Shown here: piece by piece, positions 18,506-25,940 of the stretch
Layout of the letters: each line of letters begins with the position of its first letter
How positions within the stretch are numbered: position 1 is the first letter of the stretch
NCBI RefSeq assembly: GCF_028885415.1
Contig: NZ_CP118527.1
Span: forward strand, 5,704,001-5,768,000
Reading direction: 5' to 3'
Length of the DNA stretch: 64,000 nt
Origin: Streptomyces coeruleorubidus
GTDB lineage: Bacteria; Actinomycetota; Actinomycetes; Streptomycetales; Streptomycetaceae
Notes under the pieces: generated by a model
What the model saw: the letters and a program-made list of their open reading frames with translations, nothing else
The model's database searches: none
Told to the model about the DNA's origin: nothing
Made by a program: the position numbers and the translations under genes

Positions 18506-19080
18506 AGGAGGCGGCACCAGGCGACGCGTCACCGACGGTGGGGGTGCCCAGGGACTATCGGCTGCTGGTTCCGCGGGAGTGGTTCCGCATCGACCTCATG
18601 CAGGATCGCTGGCGCGCTCAACTGAAGACGTATGTGGACCGGCAGGCAGAGGGCCGACGCGTGCCCGCGGAGCTGCAACAAGACGTGTGGGCCACACTGC
18701 GCAACACCGCCGAAGCCGGCCGCGCGCGCGGTGCCATGGAGTTCTTCCTCCTCACGACCACACGGAACGGCGGCCTCCCGGCCTCGCTCCTCGTGTCCTT
18801 GATCCCGCTGGGCAACACCCCTGCTGATCCCGAGAAGTACGCGGCCTGGCTCGAGCTTCGGGAGCCTGAAGGCCCAGGGCGGCGACACGTGTCGGTGGTG
18901 GATCTTCCCGCGGGTGCCGCGGTGCGCGTTCACGGTGCCACGACGTTGGACGTACATGCCCTGATGCCCGGCGGGGTGGGTTACCTGACGCTCTCCTTCT
19001 CGGCCCCGCTCACCGGGATGTCCGGCCCGATGGAGCAGTTGTGTGACGCCATCGCGGGTTCTCTGCGGTGGGTCGTATGA
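18502..19080 (+). CDS. Conserved T7SS-operon protein, possible Mog1/PsbP-like fold
   Basis: A 192-residue soluble protein. The segment YRLLVPREWFRIDL at about residue 18 opens a domain resembling the one that opens with FNLVPPPGWDVIPL in the 210-residue protein at 23207. Both then have a helical arginine-rich stretch, an A-x-x-x-G-A/G-M switch into strands (GAMEFFLLTTT here, GGMTLYLPT there) and a closing YLTLSFSAPL / YLTFSYSAL strand. This strand order recalls Mog1/PsbP-type folds, a comparison made by eye. It is coupled to both neighbours by ATGA overlaps. Role unknown. Confidence 0.72.
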   Translation: MKEAAPGDASPTVGVPRDYRLLVPREWFRIDLMQDRWRAQLKTYVDRQAEGRRVPAELQQDVWATLRNTAEAGRARGAMEFFLLTTTRNGGLPASLLVSLIPLGNTPADPEKYAAWLELREPEGPGRRHVSVVDLPAGAAVRVHGATTLDVHALMPGGVGYLTLSFSAPLTGMSGPMEQLCDAIAGSLRWVV

Positions 19081-19619
19081 CGCGGGCAGGAGCTCTGCGA
19101 GGCGGCCTGGGGATGGTCGGGGTGATTCTCGGGCTGGTCGTCGGCGCGGGCGTGATCCTGCTGGTCATGGGCCTGGGGAAGCGATTCGCCCGTGAGGCCG
19201 TTCCGGTGTTGGTGGACCTGCCCGGTGGCGCCTGGACGTTTGGTGGCGGCCTCGGTGTGGTCACCGTGCTCGGGGTGGCCGGCTGGCTGCGGTGTGCCTC
19301 CGGGCTCTCGGACCGGACCCGCCTGGCGCGAGGCCTGCACGCCGTCGGCACGGCGGTCTGCTGCGCGGCGGCGTTCGGGCCGTTCTTCCTGCTGCTGAGC
19401 GGACTGCCCGGCAGGAACTGCCGGTCGGAGAGCTGCGCTTACATCCCCGGGACCGGCAGCGCGTTCCTGGCCTATGCCCTCAGCGCCGGTCTGGTGGGCT
19501 GGTCCGTCCACCGCTGGACCGGCGCGCGGGCTGCGGAGCAGGCGGCGCGGGAGCGGGAACGGATACGGAGGCTTCGGAAGAAGGGCAAGGGGAAGAGCCG
19601 GGCGGCGCGTCAGGGATAG
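19077..19619 (+). CDS. Multi-pass membrane protein closing operon A
   Basis: A 180-residue protein with four predicted transmembrane helices (about 10-32, 52-70, 85-106 and 122-140) and a strongly basic C-terminal tail (ERIRRLRKKGKGKSR). Two cysteines in NCRSESCAYIPG between helices 3 and 4 probably form an extracellular disulfide. The start ATG overlaps the previous stop, so it is the sixth gene of a coupled operon beginning at 15693. No family is recognised. The reading frame is supported by the hydrophobic pattern and by the overlap. Confidence 0.75.
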   Translation: MTRAGALRGGLGMVGVILGLVVGAGVILLVMGLGKRFAREAVPVLVDLPGGAWTFGGGLGVVTVLGVAGWLRCASGLSDRTRLARGLHAVGTAVCCAAAFGPFFLLLSGLPGRNCRSESCAYIPGTGSAFLAYALSAGLVGWSVHRWTGARAAEQAARERERIRRLRKKGKGKSRAARQG

Positions 19620-19675
19620 CGGGGAATCGCGTACTCACGCGGAATTGTCCGCGGTTTCGATACGCAGCGGTCTGT

Positions 19676-19722
19676 TCACCAGCACTTCTCCGCCTGGGTC
19701 TCGACGAACACCTTGGCAGGAG
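19676..19722 (-). pseudogene. 3'-terminal fragment of a lipoprotein paralog
   Basis: On the minus strand this short stretch reads KVFVETQAEKCW and a stop, matching the last residues of the lipoproteins at 19743, 21518 and 27017 (KVFVE...EKC). Nothing upstream in frame continues the similarity; the intact lipoprotein 19743-20414 ends 20 bases away. It is a remnant of a tandem copy. Confidence 0.7.
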
Positions 19723-19742
19723 GCGGAATCGGTCTGAGAGCG

Positions 19743-20414
19743 TCACTGGCACTTCTCCGCCTTGGCCTCTACGAACACCTTCGATGCCTGCCACATGCCG
19801 TCACCCGTGGGGAACTTGACCATCACGACCTTGAAGTAGTCGAAGTCAGCGATGCTGGGCTTGCTCCTCAGGATTTTCTCAGTCCTGACCTCTTTGCCGT
19901 AGAACTTGCTTGAGTCCACGCAGAACGCGACTTCCACTGAGTTGCCGTTCGGGGCAGACCGCGTGGTGGCTAGGTAGTGGCGCCGGGTGCCGGTGGCCGT
20001 CCAGCCGCCGTCGACCCTGCTATCGATCTGAGTCTTTGCGTAATGCAGCCCATCGCCTGTGGAATAGGCTGTCACGGCCGCGTCGTTGGACGTGCGTTTG
20101 TAGACGCCCCGGTAGATGGCACGGACGAAATTGGCGGCATCGTCCATCGCAGCCGCTTCGTTCCTGTCCTTCGGCTTGTCCCAGTCGAAGACCAGGTTCA
20201 TGTCCTTGGGCAGGGACACGTCGACGCCATCCGGCTTGTCCTCTGCCTGTGCCGCCGACGGTTCCGCAGACTCCTTCGGCGTCTCCGACCCGCGGTCGGC
20301 TCCGGCGCTCTTGTCGTTGCCGCTGGGCTTGTCGTCCCCGCTACCGCAGGCCGTCAACAGCAGTGCCGCCGTCGCCGCAAGCGCGGCAGCAACGGACAAT
20401 GGGCGGCGCTTCAC
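19743..20414 (-). CDS. Small lipoprotein, family A of the lipoprotein/secreted-protein module (orphan copy)
   Basis: A 223-residue lipoprotein. The lipobox LLTAC precedes GSGDD, and a Ser/Glu-rich spacer leads to a mature domain with LPKDMNLVFDWDKPKDRNEAAA, then AFCVDSSKFYGKEV and a final EKCQ. The two mature cysteines probably form a disulfide. The size and pattern are compatible with an NTF2-like fold, which is inference. The GTG start at 20414 is preceded by GGGGAG. It is very close to the proteins at 21518 and 27017, but no secreted partner follows it; instead the fragment at 19676 does. The upstream 147 bases are a repeat shared with those two genes. Confidence 0.85.
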   Translation of the reverse strand: MKRRPLSVAAALAATAALLLTACGSGDDKPSGNDKSAGADRGSETPKESAEPSAAQAEDKPDGVDVSLPKDMNLVFDWDKPKDRNEAAAMDDAANFVRAIYRGVYKRTSNDAAVTAYSTGDGLHYAKTQIDSRVDGGWTATGTRRHYLATTRSAPNGNSVEVAFCVDSSKFYGKEVRTEKILRSKPSIADFDYFKVVMVKFPTGDGMWQASKVFVEAKAEKCQ

Positions 20415-20561
20415 AGTGGCTCCCCGTGAGAAACAGAAGTTCAGTTAGGGCACAGACGGTACCGGTGAGGTTTCCGGTTTCACCAGAGCGAATTTCCGCA
20501 AGGTCGTGGGTAATTCGGGATGTATGGGACTCTCACAGAGATGGCTGGGTCCCGATCGTGC
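20415..20561 (-). repeat. Conserved upstream repeat of family-A lipoproteins, copy 1
   Basis: About 147 bases upstream of the lipoprotein start, nearly repeated at 22189-22335 and 27689-27833. Shared words include ACAGAAGTTCAGT, GGTTTCACCAG, GCGAA(C/T)TTCCG and ATTCGGGA. It probably contains the promoter and 5' leader of these genes. Confidence 0.8.
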
Positions 20562-20621
20562 CCCCACAGTGGACGGCCCGGATACCACCGTGTAGGGCGA
20601 CAGGGAGCCCTGGTGCTGGGA

Positions 20622-20732
20622 ACGATTCGCTAGTCCTTCCCGTGCCAGTGAGCCGGTGTGGCCGCGGCGATTGTAGGGGCGGCTGTAGGGGCCGCATCGG
20701 CCGGACCGGTCACCCCCGTAAACTGCTGACGC
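20622..20732. other. Scar of the eccC/esx intergenic region
   Basis: CTAGTCCTTCCCGTGCCAG and AGCCGGTGTGGCC (20629-20663) match the eccC start region at 14141-14176, and CCCGTAAACTGCTGACGC (20715-20732) matches 14348-14364. The middle is shortened and eccC itself is missing, so this is a deleted duplicate. Together with the repeat before it, it fills most of the 438-base gap. Nothing else is seen up to 20852. Confidence 0.7.
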
Positions 20733-20852
20733 CGCGCGGCGCCTGTTCACGGGTGCCGCGCCGCGCGGCTGGGTGACGAGACTTACCTCAGGGATCACTG
20801 AGCGGGGGCCTGAGTCGAGTCGAGCCGGCTCATCGTGTGCCTCAGTAGACCG

Positions 20853-21464
20853 TCAGGGCTCCGTCGGCTGAGTGGCCTCTTCGGCCTCCGGGCGTCGGCG
20901 GTCGTTGATGACGAAGGCCGCGCGGATGAGCGCTGTGATCGTGACGATCGTGGAGAGCAGTCCCACTGCCCAGAGCCACGGATAGTTGCTGAACACCCAG
21001 CTTGGTGCGGTGTCGCGGCCGCGGCCCCACTTGCCGGTGTCCTGGGCGTTGAATACGAGGCTCACGTAGGGCACGAGCGCGGCTGCGGATGTGACACCGA
21101 GGCCCGTGCGGACCAGCGTGCGGGCGGGGTGGGCCTTCCAGGACTTCCATTTCATGCTGCTCAGCGACCATACCGAGAGAAGCACCATGCACGGGGCCAG
21201 GGCCCCCAGGCATGCGGCGAAGACGTAGGCCCCGCCCGGCCACGCCTCTGCTGCCCACTGCCAGGTGTCGTCGCCCCACAGCATGTCGACGACTGCCAGG
21301 AGGACGATGCCGCCTGTGATGCAGAGAAAGACGAGGCAGCCGAAGACGAACTCGCCCTTCTTCTTCGCGTCCTTGTCGCTGGTACGCCGCTTGCCCGCAT
21401 GTCGCTCGTACTGCAGCGAAGGGGCAGATGCTTTGCGGCGTCGGGGTTTGGCTGTGCCTCCCAC
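20853..21464 (-). CDS. Four-helix membrane protein, intact paralog of the gene next to eccC
   Basis: A 203-residue protein. The GTG at 21464 follows AAGGAGAC. A basic head (KPRRRKA) leads to four transmembrane helices at about 43-65, 77-103, 122-143 and 165-190; NYPWLWAVGL precedes the last. The C-terminal tail is acidic. It aligns across its length with the frameshifted gene at 8817-9480, which sits directly behind eccC. Here the neighbouring scar at 20622-20732 shows that an eccC-like start region was once next door too. This conserved linkage supports a T7SS-associated membrane role. No known family is recognised. Confidence 0.82.
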   Translation of the reverse strand: MGGTAKPRRRKASAPSLQYERHAGKRRTSDKDAKKKGEFVFGCLVFLCITGGIVLLAVVDMLWGDDTWQWAAEAWPGGAYVFAACLGALAPCMVLLSVWSLSSMKWKSWKAHPARTLVRTGLGVTSAAALVPYVSLVFNAQDTGKWGRGRDTAPSWVFSNYPWLWAVGLLSTIVTITALIRAAFVINDRRRPEAEEATQPTEP

Positions 21465-21517
21465 GCTTTCCGTCTCCTTCTCGCCCGGTCACCTGTTGAC
21501 GGACAGTCGTGATCTGC

Positions 21518-22188
21518 TCACCGGCACTTCTCCGCCGCCGTCTCGACGAACACCTTGGATGCCTGCCACAGGTCCGTACTTGTGGGGAACTTGACCATCA
21601 CGATCTCGAAGTAGTCGAAGTCCTCGAGGCTGGGCTTGGTCTTGAGCACCTTCTTGGTCTTGATTTCCTTGCCGTAGAACTTCCCTGAGTCCGCGCAGAA
21701 CGCGACCTCTACCGACTTGCCGTTCGTAGTGGACCGCGTGGTGGCGTCGTAGTGGCGCAGCGTTCCGCTGGCAGTCCAGCCGCCGTCGATCCAGGCATCG
21801 ATCTGAGTATTCGCATAGCGCAGCCCATCGCCGGTGGCGTAGGTGGTCACAGCCGCGTCCATGGTCGTGCGCTTGTCGACGCCCCGGTAGATGGCACGGA
21901 GATAGCTCGCGGCGTCGTCCATCGCCGCCGCTTCGTTCTTGTCCTTCGGCTTGTCCCAGTCGAAGACCAGGTTCATGTCCTTGGGCAGGGACAGGTCGAC
22001 GCCGTCAGGCTTGTTCTCTGCCGGTGTCCCCGATTGTTCCGCGGACTCCTTCGGGGACTCCACTACCTGGCCGGCGCCTGCGGTTTTGTCGTTGTCGCTG
22101 GACTTGTCGTCCCCGCTACCGCAGGCCGTCAACCCAGTGCCGCCGTCACCGCCAGCGCGGCAGCAATGGGCAAAGCGCGGCGCTTCAC
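21518..22188 (-). pseudogene. Family-A lipoprotein with frameshifted signal peptide
   Basis: The expected GTG start at 22188, ribosome site and first 19 codons (signal peptide) are present, but one base is missing at 22131-22135: the plus strand reads AACCCAGTG where the paralogs have AACAGCAGTG. This ends the signal-peptide frame at a TGA. The mature part (from TACGSGDDKS to the final EKCR) stays open in the next frame and keeps all family features, including AFCADSGKFYGKEI. Translation from the internal TTG at 22132 would give a protein without a usable signal. It is either a recent pseudogene or a sequencing error; the otherwise clean sequence favours a recent event. Confidence 0.8.
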
Positions 22189-22335
22189 AGTGACTCCCCG
22201 TGAGACAGAAGTTCAGTCAAGAGCACCGACGGTATCGCTGAGGTTCTTGGTTTCACCAGTGCGAACTTCCGGGAGCGCAGGGGCCATTCGGGAAGTATGG
22301 GTCTCTCGCAGGGCTGGTTGTGTCCTGATCGTGCT
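22189..22335 (-). repeat. Conserved upstream repeat of family-A lipoproteins, copy 2
   Basis: The most diverged of three copies of the lipoprotein upstream region (others at 20415 and 27689). It keeps GACTCCCCGTGAGACAGAAG, the TTTCACCAG word and ATTCGGGAA. The remaining gap to 22521 contains nothing I recognise. Confidence 0.75.
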
Positions 22336-22521
22336 CGGCGCTGGTCGACTGGTCTGGGCGCGGTGACTCTAGCGGTTTGGGTCACATCAACCAGCATGAC
22401 CAGACAACGACATCACCGATCAGCCGTCACAACCTGAGGCTGTAGTACTTGGCGTCCTGGACGGGCATGCGGAATGCCGCTCAACAATGCTCACTGCTTG
22501 AATTCGCCCAGGCGGCGTCGG

Positions 22522-23163
22522 TCAATGGGCCGTGCCGGGAAGTCGGAGCGTCCGCGCGAAGTCGTCCAGTGCCTCCATTGCCGCGGCGATCACTTCCGGA
22601 TCGTCGTGGTGCCCGCGGAGGCACACGTCGGGGATGCCAGGCCGGGTGTGCCAGTGATAGGTCACCGAGGTCATCATGATGGTGCTGTCCGCCGGGTAGG
22701 AGCGGATGACCCGGACGCCGTCCTCGCCCAGATGCGGGGAGGCGAAAGCAATGCTGCCGGTGCGTTGCTGCCACTCGGGGATGTCCGGGTGCGGCACGGA
22801 CGGCGCGCTGATCCCCTCGCAGGAGGCCGCGTCAGGGGTTTCGCACTGGATGCGGGTGGCGTGCATCACCAGGGGCATGTAGGTGAGTGGGACGGGGTGG
22901 TAGATGAACGCCTCGTCGGCCTGGAGCTTGTCCCGCAGGATGCCAAGCGTCTGCTCGTAGAAGTTCTTGTGGAATCGGCGGAGCTTGCGGGTGAGTTCAA
23001 TGTTGTGAATAGCGGCCAGGCCGGTCAGATGCTGGTCCAGCCATTCCTTGAAGGTCCGTCTGTCGATCTGGAGATGGAAATAACCCCAGAGGCCCGGGTC
23101 GGCATCTGTGTCGATGTGGAGCGGGGCGCCGAGGTCGGCGCTCCAGAGGGTGCCGTCTGACAT
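22522..23163 (-). CDS. Uncharacterised soluble protein, last gene of T7SS accessory operon B
   Basis: A 213-residue protein with no signal peptide or membrane segment. It has an acidic N-terminus, then GYFHLQIDRRTFKEWLDQHL, a long basic helix (TRKLRRFHKNFYEQ) and a strand-rich C-terminal half with several His and Trp residues (TYHWHTRPG). I do not recognise a family. It follows the Mog1-like gene at 23207 by 43 bases and is probably co-transcribed with it. By position it could be an immunity or chaperone-type protein of operon B. Confidence 0.7.
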   Translation of the reverse strand: MSDGTLWSADLGAPLHIDTDADPGLWGYFHLQIDRRTFKEWLDQHLTGLAAIHNIELTRKLRRFHKNFYEQTLGILRDKLQADEAFIYHPVPLTYMPLVMHATRIQCETPDAASCEGISAPSVPHPDIPEWQQRTGSIAFASPHLGEDGVRVIRSYPADSTIMMTSVTYHWHTRPGIPDVCLRGHHDDPEVIAAAMEALDDFARTLRLPGTAH

Positions 23164-23206
23164 GAGCGGTCTCTTTCGTCGAGGCGTGGACAGTGGGGTC
23201 AGGTCC

Positions 23207-23839
23207 TCAGGAGTAGCTCCAGCGGAAGGTGCTCATGACGGCGTCGAACAGCTCCACGAGGGTGTCGTAGAAGGCGGGATCCGACCCGGGCGCGATCAGC
23301 GCGCTGTAGGAGAAGGTGAGGTACTTGTCAGGCGTGCTGTCCGGAATCGGCACGAAGTACTCGACCCGCCGGTGAGCGACCTCGACGCCCTGTTCCGGGT
23401 CGGCGGGTACCTCTCGTTCCGAACGCAGGGCCGCGGTCTCGTCGAGCTCGCGGGTCTCGGCTCCGGGGGTCTCGGAGGCGAGCGCGGCAAGGACCGCTTC
23501 CGGGCCGCTCTCGGGCCTGACCCGCGGAATCTCGATCGGCTCGGAGGCCACGATCGAGACGGGCAGCGCGATGCCGTGGAGGCGTTCTGTGGGGAGGTAG
23601 AGGGTCATTCCCCCCTTGGCGCTGGCCCGGCGGACGACCTTCTTCAACTCCTGGGTGAGCTTCAGCCGGGCCTTCGAGATGTCGTCCTTGGGAAAGCCTA
23701 CGGGCAGTTGCGCCACGGCCTTGCGGACGATGCGATCCATCGCTTCCCGGGTACCCGAGTGCAGCGGAATAACGTCCCAGCCGGGCGGCGGCACCAAGTT
23801 GAAGCCGCTCGGAGCGTGGCGGTGCTCAACGGTGGTCAT
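23207..23839 (-). CDS. Conserved T7SS-operon protein, possible Mog1/PsbP-like fold (operon B)
   Basis: A 210-residue soluble protein resembling the 192-residue gene product at 18502. It opens with FNLVPPPGWDVIPLHSG, has an arginine-rich helical middle, the switch GGMTLYLPTERL, and ends with YLTFSYSALIAPG and a C-terminal helix. The start overlaps the end of the preceding membrane gene by 14 bases, so the two are co-expressed. The pairing of this protein with a small membrane protein right behind a delivery-type gene is repeated from operon A. Biochemical role unknown. Confidence 0.72.
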   Translation of the reverse strand: MTTVEHRHAPSGFNLVPPPGWDVIPLHSGTREAMDRIVRKAVAQLPVGFPKDDISKARLKLTQELKKVVRRASAKGGMTLYLPTERLHGIALPVSIVASEPIEIPRVRPESGPEAVLAALASETPGAETRELDETAALRSEREVPADPEQGVEVAHRRVEYFVPIPDSTPDKYLTFSYSALIAPGSDPAFYDTLVELFDAVMSTFRWSYS

Positions 23840-24245
23840 TGCGCCCCCGCGTCAATTCCACGGCATAGGAAATGCCTACGAAAAGTGCCCACGCCGGGGC
23901 GGCGATCATGCCCGGCCAGAAGCCGAAGAATAGCGAGGGCAGGAAAAAACCGCCACCCATGGCCAGATCTCTGGTGAGGTAGGGGGGACGGCTCGCATGA
24001 CGCGGGTACTTCGCGAATACCCAGACGTAGTGCAGGAGGCAGCCGACGATCCCGGCCTCATAGACGAAGAGCACGTCATTCATCAGGGATTTCGGCACCA
24101 GGATCATAATTCCCAAGACCGGCAGGAACAGCGGCATTCCGATGAACAACGTCAGTCGAAGCCGCCGGTTGGGGCCGGTGCCGATGCCAGTGCGGGCGGC
24201 TTCGGCCTCGACAATGCGTTGCGCCGAGTACAGGTCCATGGCCAT
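23826..24245 (-). CDS. Small membrane protein of T7SS accessory operon B
   Basis: A 139-residue protein with four hydrophobic segments: about 30-50, 58-80, 92-108 and 110-128. The N-terminus is a short charged helix and the C-terminus is ELTRGRNDHR. It starts four bases after the delivery-type gene's stop and overlaps the next gene. It occupies the same slot as the 198-residue membrane protein in operon A. No family is recognised. It may be a membrane partner for the exported protein. Confidence 0.75.
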   Translation of the reverse strand: MAMDLYSAQRIVEAEAARTGIGTGPNRRLRLTLFIGMPLFLPVLGIMILVPKSLMNDVLFVYEAGIVGCLLHYVWVFAKYPRHASRPPYLTRDLAMGGGFFLPSLFFGFWPGMIAAPAWALFVGISYAVELTRGRNDHR

Positions 24246-24248
24246 TCC

Positions 24249-25604
24249 TTACCAGTGGGTGTCGGGGGCGGGCTTCAACGTGTTGTCCTTCCAGTCCGAG
24301 TACGCCGCGTTGTACGGCTTCTCGCCGCTTCCGAACTTCTCGTTGGTCAAGCTTGTCAGGTCGCTCTTCCCCAGCGCCTTGTCCATGACATCCATCCCCA
24401 TGCCGGTCCAGGCGATGCCGAGGCCCACTTGGTAGGCCTTGTACGCCTTGTCCGCGGCGGCCCCAGCGGCCTCCGGGAAGACAGCCTTGTTCGCCTGCAG
24501 CATCTTCGCCATGCCGGCCATCTCCTTGTCGCCGAGGTGCACCAGCGTCGACAACGGGCTGACCCTCAGCGGACCTTTGGCGACCAGGCCGACGTTCTGT
24601 GAGATGGACTTGCGCATCGCGTTACGAGCCGCTCCGAGGGCCTGCTGCCCCGGTCCCGGCGGCACTTTGGTCATCAACCGCCCGGTGTCGTCCATGATGC
24701 TCTTGACACCCCTGAGCCCTTTGCTCAGGCCGGCGGTCCGGGCCGCCTGAGCGGCGCCCACGGTGGCCTTGGCGCCGCTGGCGAGCTTCGCGGCGGCCCC
24801 GAGACCGCCCACGACGAGCAGCCCACCCACGACGTCGAAGATGACATCCGTCCAGGTGGCGTCGCCGGATGCCACCAGCAGGAGTCTGAGCAGGATGGTG
24901 AGGCCCGCGATGCCTAGTACGAGCATGTTCAAGCCGGGGATGGCGAGCGCCAGAAAGCCCGCGAACGTCGCGACCCAGCCGAGAACATCGATGAAAGCCT
25001 TGATCCCGTTCGCATGGTCATGGACCCAGCCCTTGACGTCGTCCCACCACGAGTCCTCGATCACGTCTTCGATCTCGGCGCGGATCTTCCCCGCGTAGTG
25101 GTTGGCGCGAGTGCTCCGTTCGCCGGTGAGAGTGTGCAGACGGGTCCGGTAAGGCTGCAGGGGATCGTCGGCGGGACTGGTGCCGCTGGTGGACGGGTGC
25201 GGGACGTCCTTGTCCTCCGAGGCGGCCTTCTTGGCCTTGTCGGCCTCGACCTCCTCCTGCTTCTCCTTGGTCTCGCGCAGGAGTTTGTCGGCGTCGCTCT
25301 GGAAGTCCTCCAGCTCGTTCGACCACTTGGTCAGATGGCCGTGCACACGCTCGTACCGGCTGGCCACCTCCCGCATGTGCTTCTCCAGCGTGCCGGACTC
25401 CTCGCGCAGGCGTTTGACGTACTTGCCCTTGAGGGTGTCCTCGTCGCTGATCGCCTTGAGGTTCTTGGCCTGGTCCCGGAGTTTCTTGGCGACCGAGACC
25501 ATGTGCTTGACCTCGGCGCGGATCTCCTCCGGATCACCGGGCACGGGGTCGGAGTCGCACAGCGGCTGCCAGTCGACCGGACGGCGCTTGGATGTAGGTG
25601 TCAC
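24249..25604 (-). CDS. Toxin-less T7SS delivery-type protein (operon B)
   Basis: A 451-residue protein. Residues 19-25 are DPVPGDP, followed by a helical, highly charged region to about 150, a Ser/Pro-rich hinge, more helix with SWWDDVKGWVHDHANG (also seen as SWWEEVGDWFTDNWGS in the Rhs toxin), a hydrophobic segment (about 212-250), and a glycine/alanine-rich region. The C-terminal 120 residues are unique and lack recognisable catalytic motifs. The start overlaps the ESX-like gene's stop by four bases. The shared Trp-rich motif and hydrophobic domain make it a close architectural relative of the Rhs N-terminus at 55003. Export is inferred. Confidence 0.82.
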   Translation of the reverse strand: MTPTSKRRPVDWQPLCDSDPVPGDPEEIRAEVKHMVSVAKKLRDQAKNLKAISDEDTLKGKYVKRLREESGTLEKHMREVASRYERVHGHLTKWSNELEDFQSDADKLLRETKEKQEEVEADKAKKAASEDKDVPHPSTSGTSPADDPLQPYRTRLHTLTGERSTRANHYAGKIRAEIEDVIEDSWWDDVKGWVHDHANGIKAFIDVLGWVATFAGFLALAIPGLNMLVLGIAGLTILLRLLLVASGDATWTDVIFDVVGGLLVVGGLGAAAKLASGAKATVGAAQAARTAGLSKGLRGVKSIMDDTGRLMTKVPPGPGQQALGAARNAMRKSISQNVGLVAKGPLRVSPLSTLVHLGDKEMAGMAKMLQANKAVFPEAAGAAADKAYKAYQVGLGIAWTGMGMDVMDKALGKSDLTSLTNEKFGSGEKPYNAAYSDWKDNTLKPAPDTHW

Positions 25605-25900
25605 TTTTTCTGCTTCTTCTTGCCCTGCTTGGCCAACTGCTCGTCCAGGTCCTCGAACGCCTTCTTGGTTCCGGCCACCATCTCGCCCACCGACTTGAGT
25701 GACTCGACGAGCCGGGTGCGGTAGTCGTCCCAGTTGTCGACGAAGTCCTCCATGACATCGGCGATGGCACCGGAGCCCCAGTGCTTGTCCATGTCGTCGC
25801 GACGGTTCTCGATGTCCTCGAAGGTCTTCTTGAGCTGCCCGAGCTTGCGTTCGCAGTCCGCGAGGAACTCGTAGTCGACCGTCAGGTCCGAATCGCCCAT
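25601..25900 (-). CDS. ESX-like helical-hairpin protein (operon B)
   Basis: A 99-residue WXG100-like protein with a tryptophan-glycine turn (HWGSG at about 40-44), the F-x-x-x-W pattern (DFVDNW) and the tail FEDLDEQLAKQ, which fits Phe-x-x-x-Asp. It ends in a Lys-rich run. The ATG at 25900 is followed by a compact helical hairpin. The stop overlaps the delivery-type gene's start, so the two products are made together, as in operon A. It probably forms a secretion complex with the helical N-terminus of that protein. Confidence 0.82.
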   Translation of the reverse strand: MGDSDLTVDYEFLADCERKLGQLKKTFEDIENRRDDMDKHWGSGAIADVMEDFVDNWDDYRTRLVESLKSVGEMVAGTKKAFEDLDEQLAKQGKKKQKK

Positions 25901-25940
25901 GAATGCCCCTCCCCCCGTGCGTGGTCTCGCTGCTGTCGGT

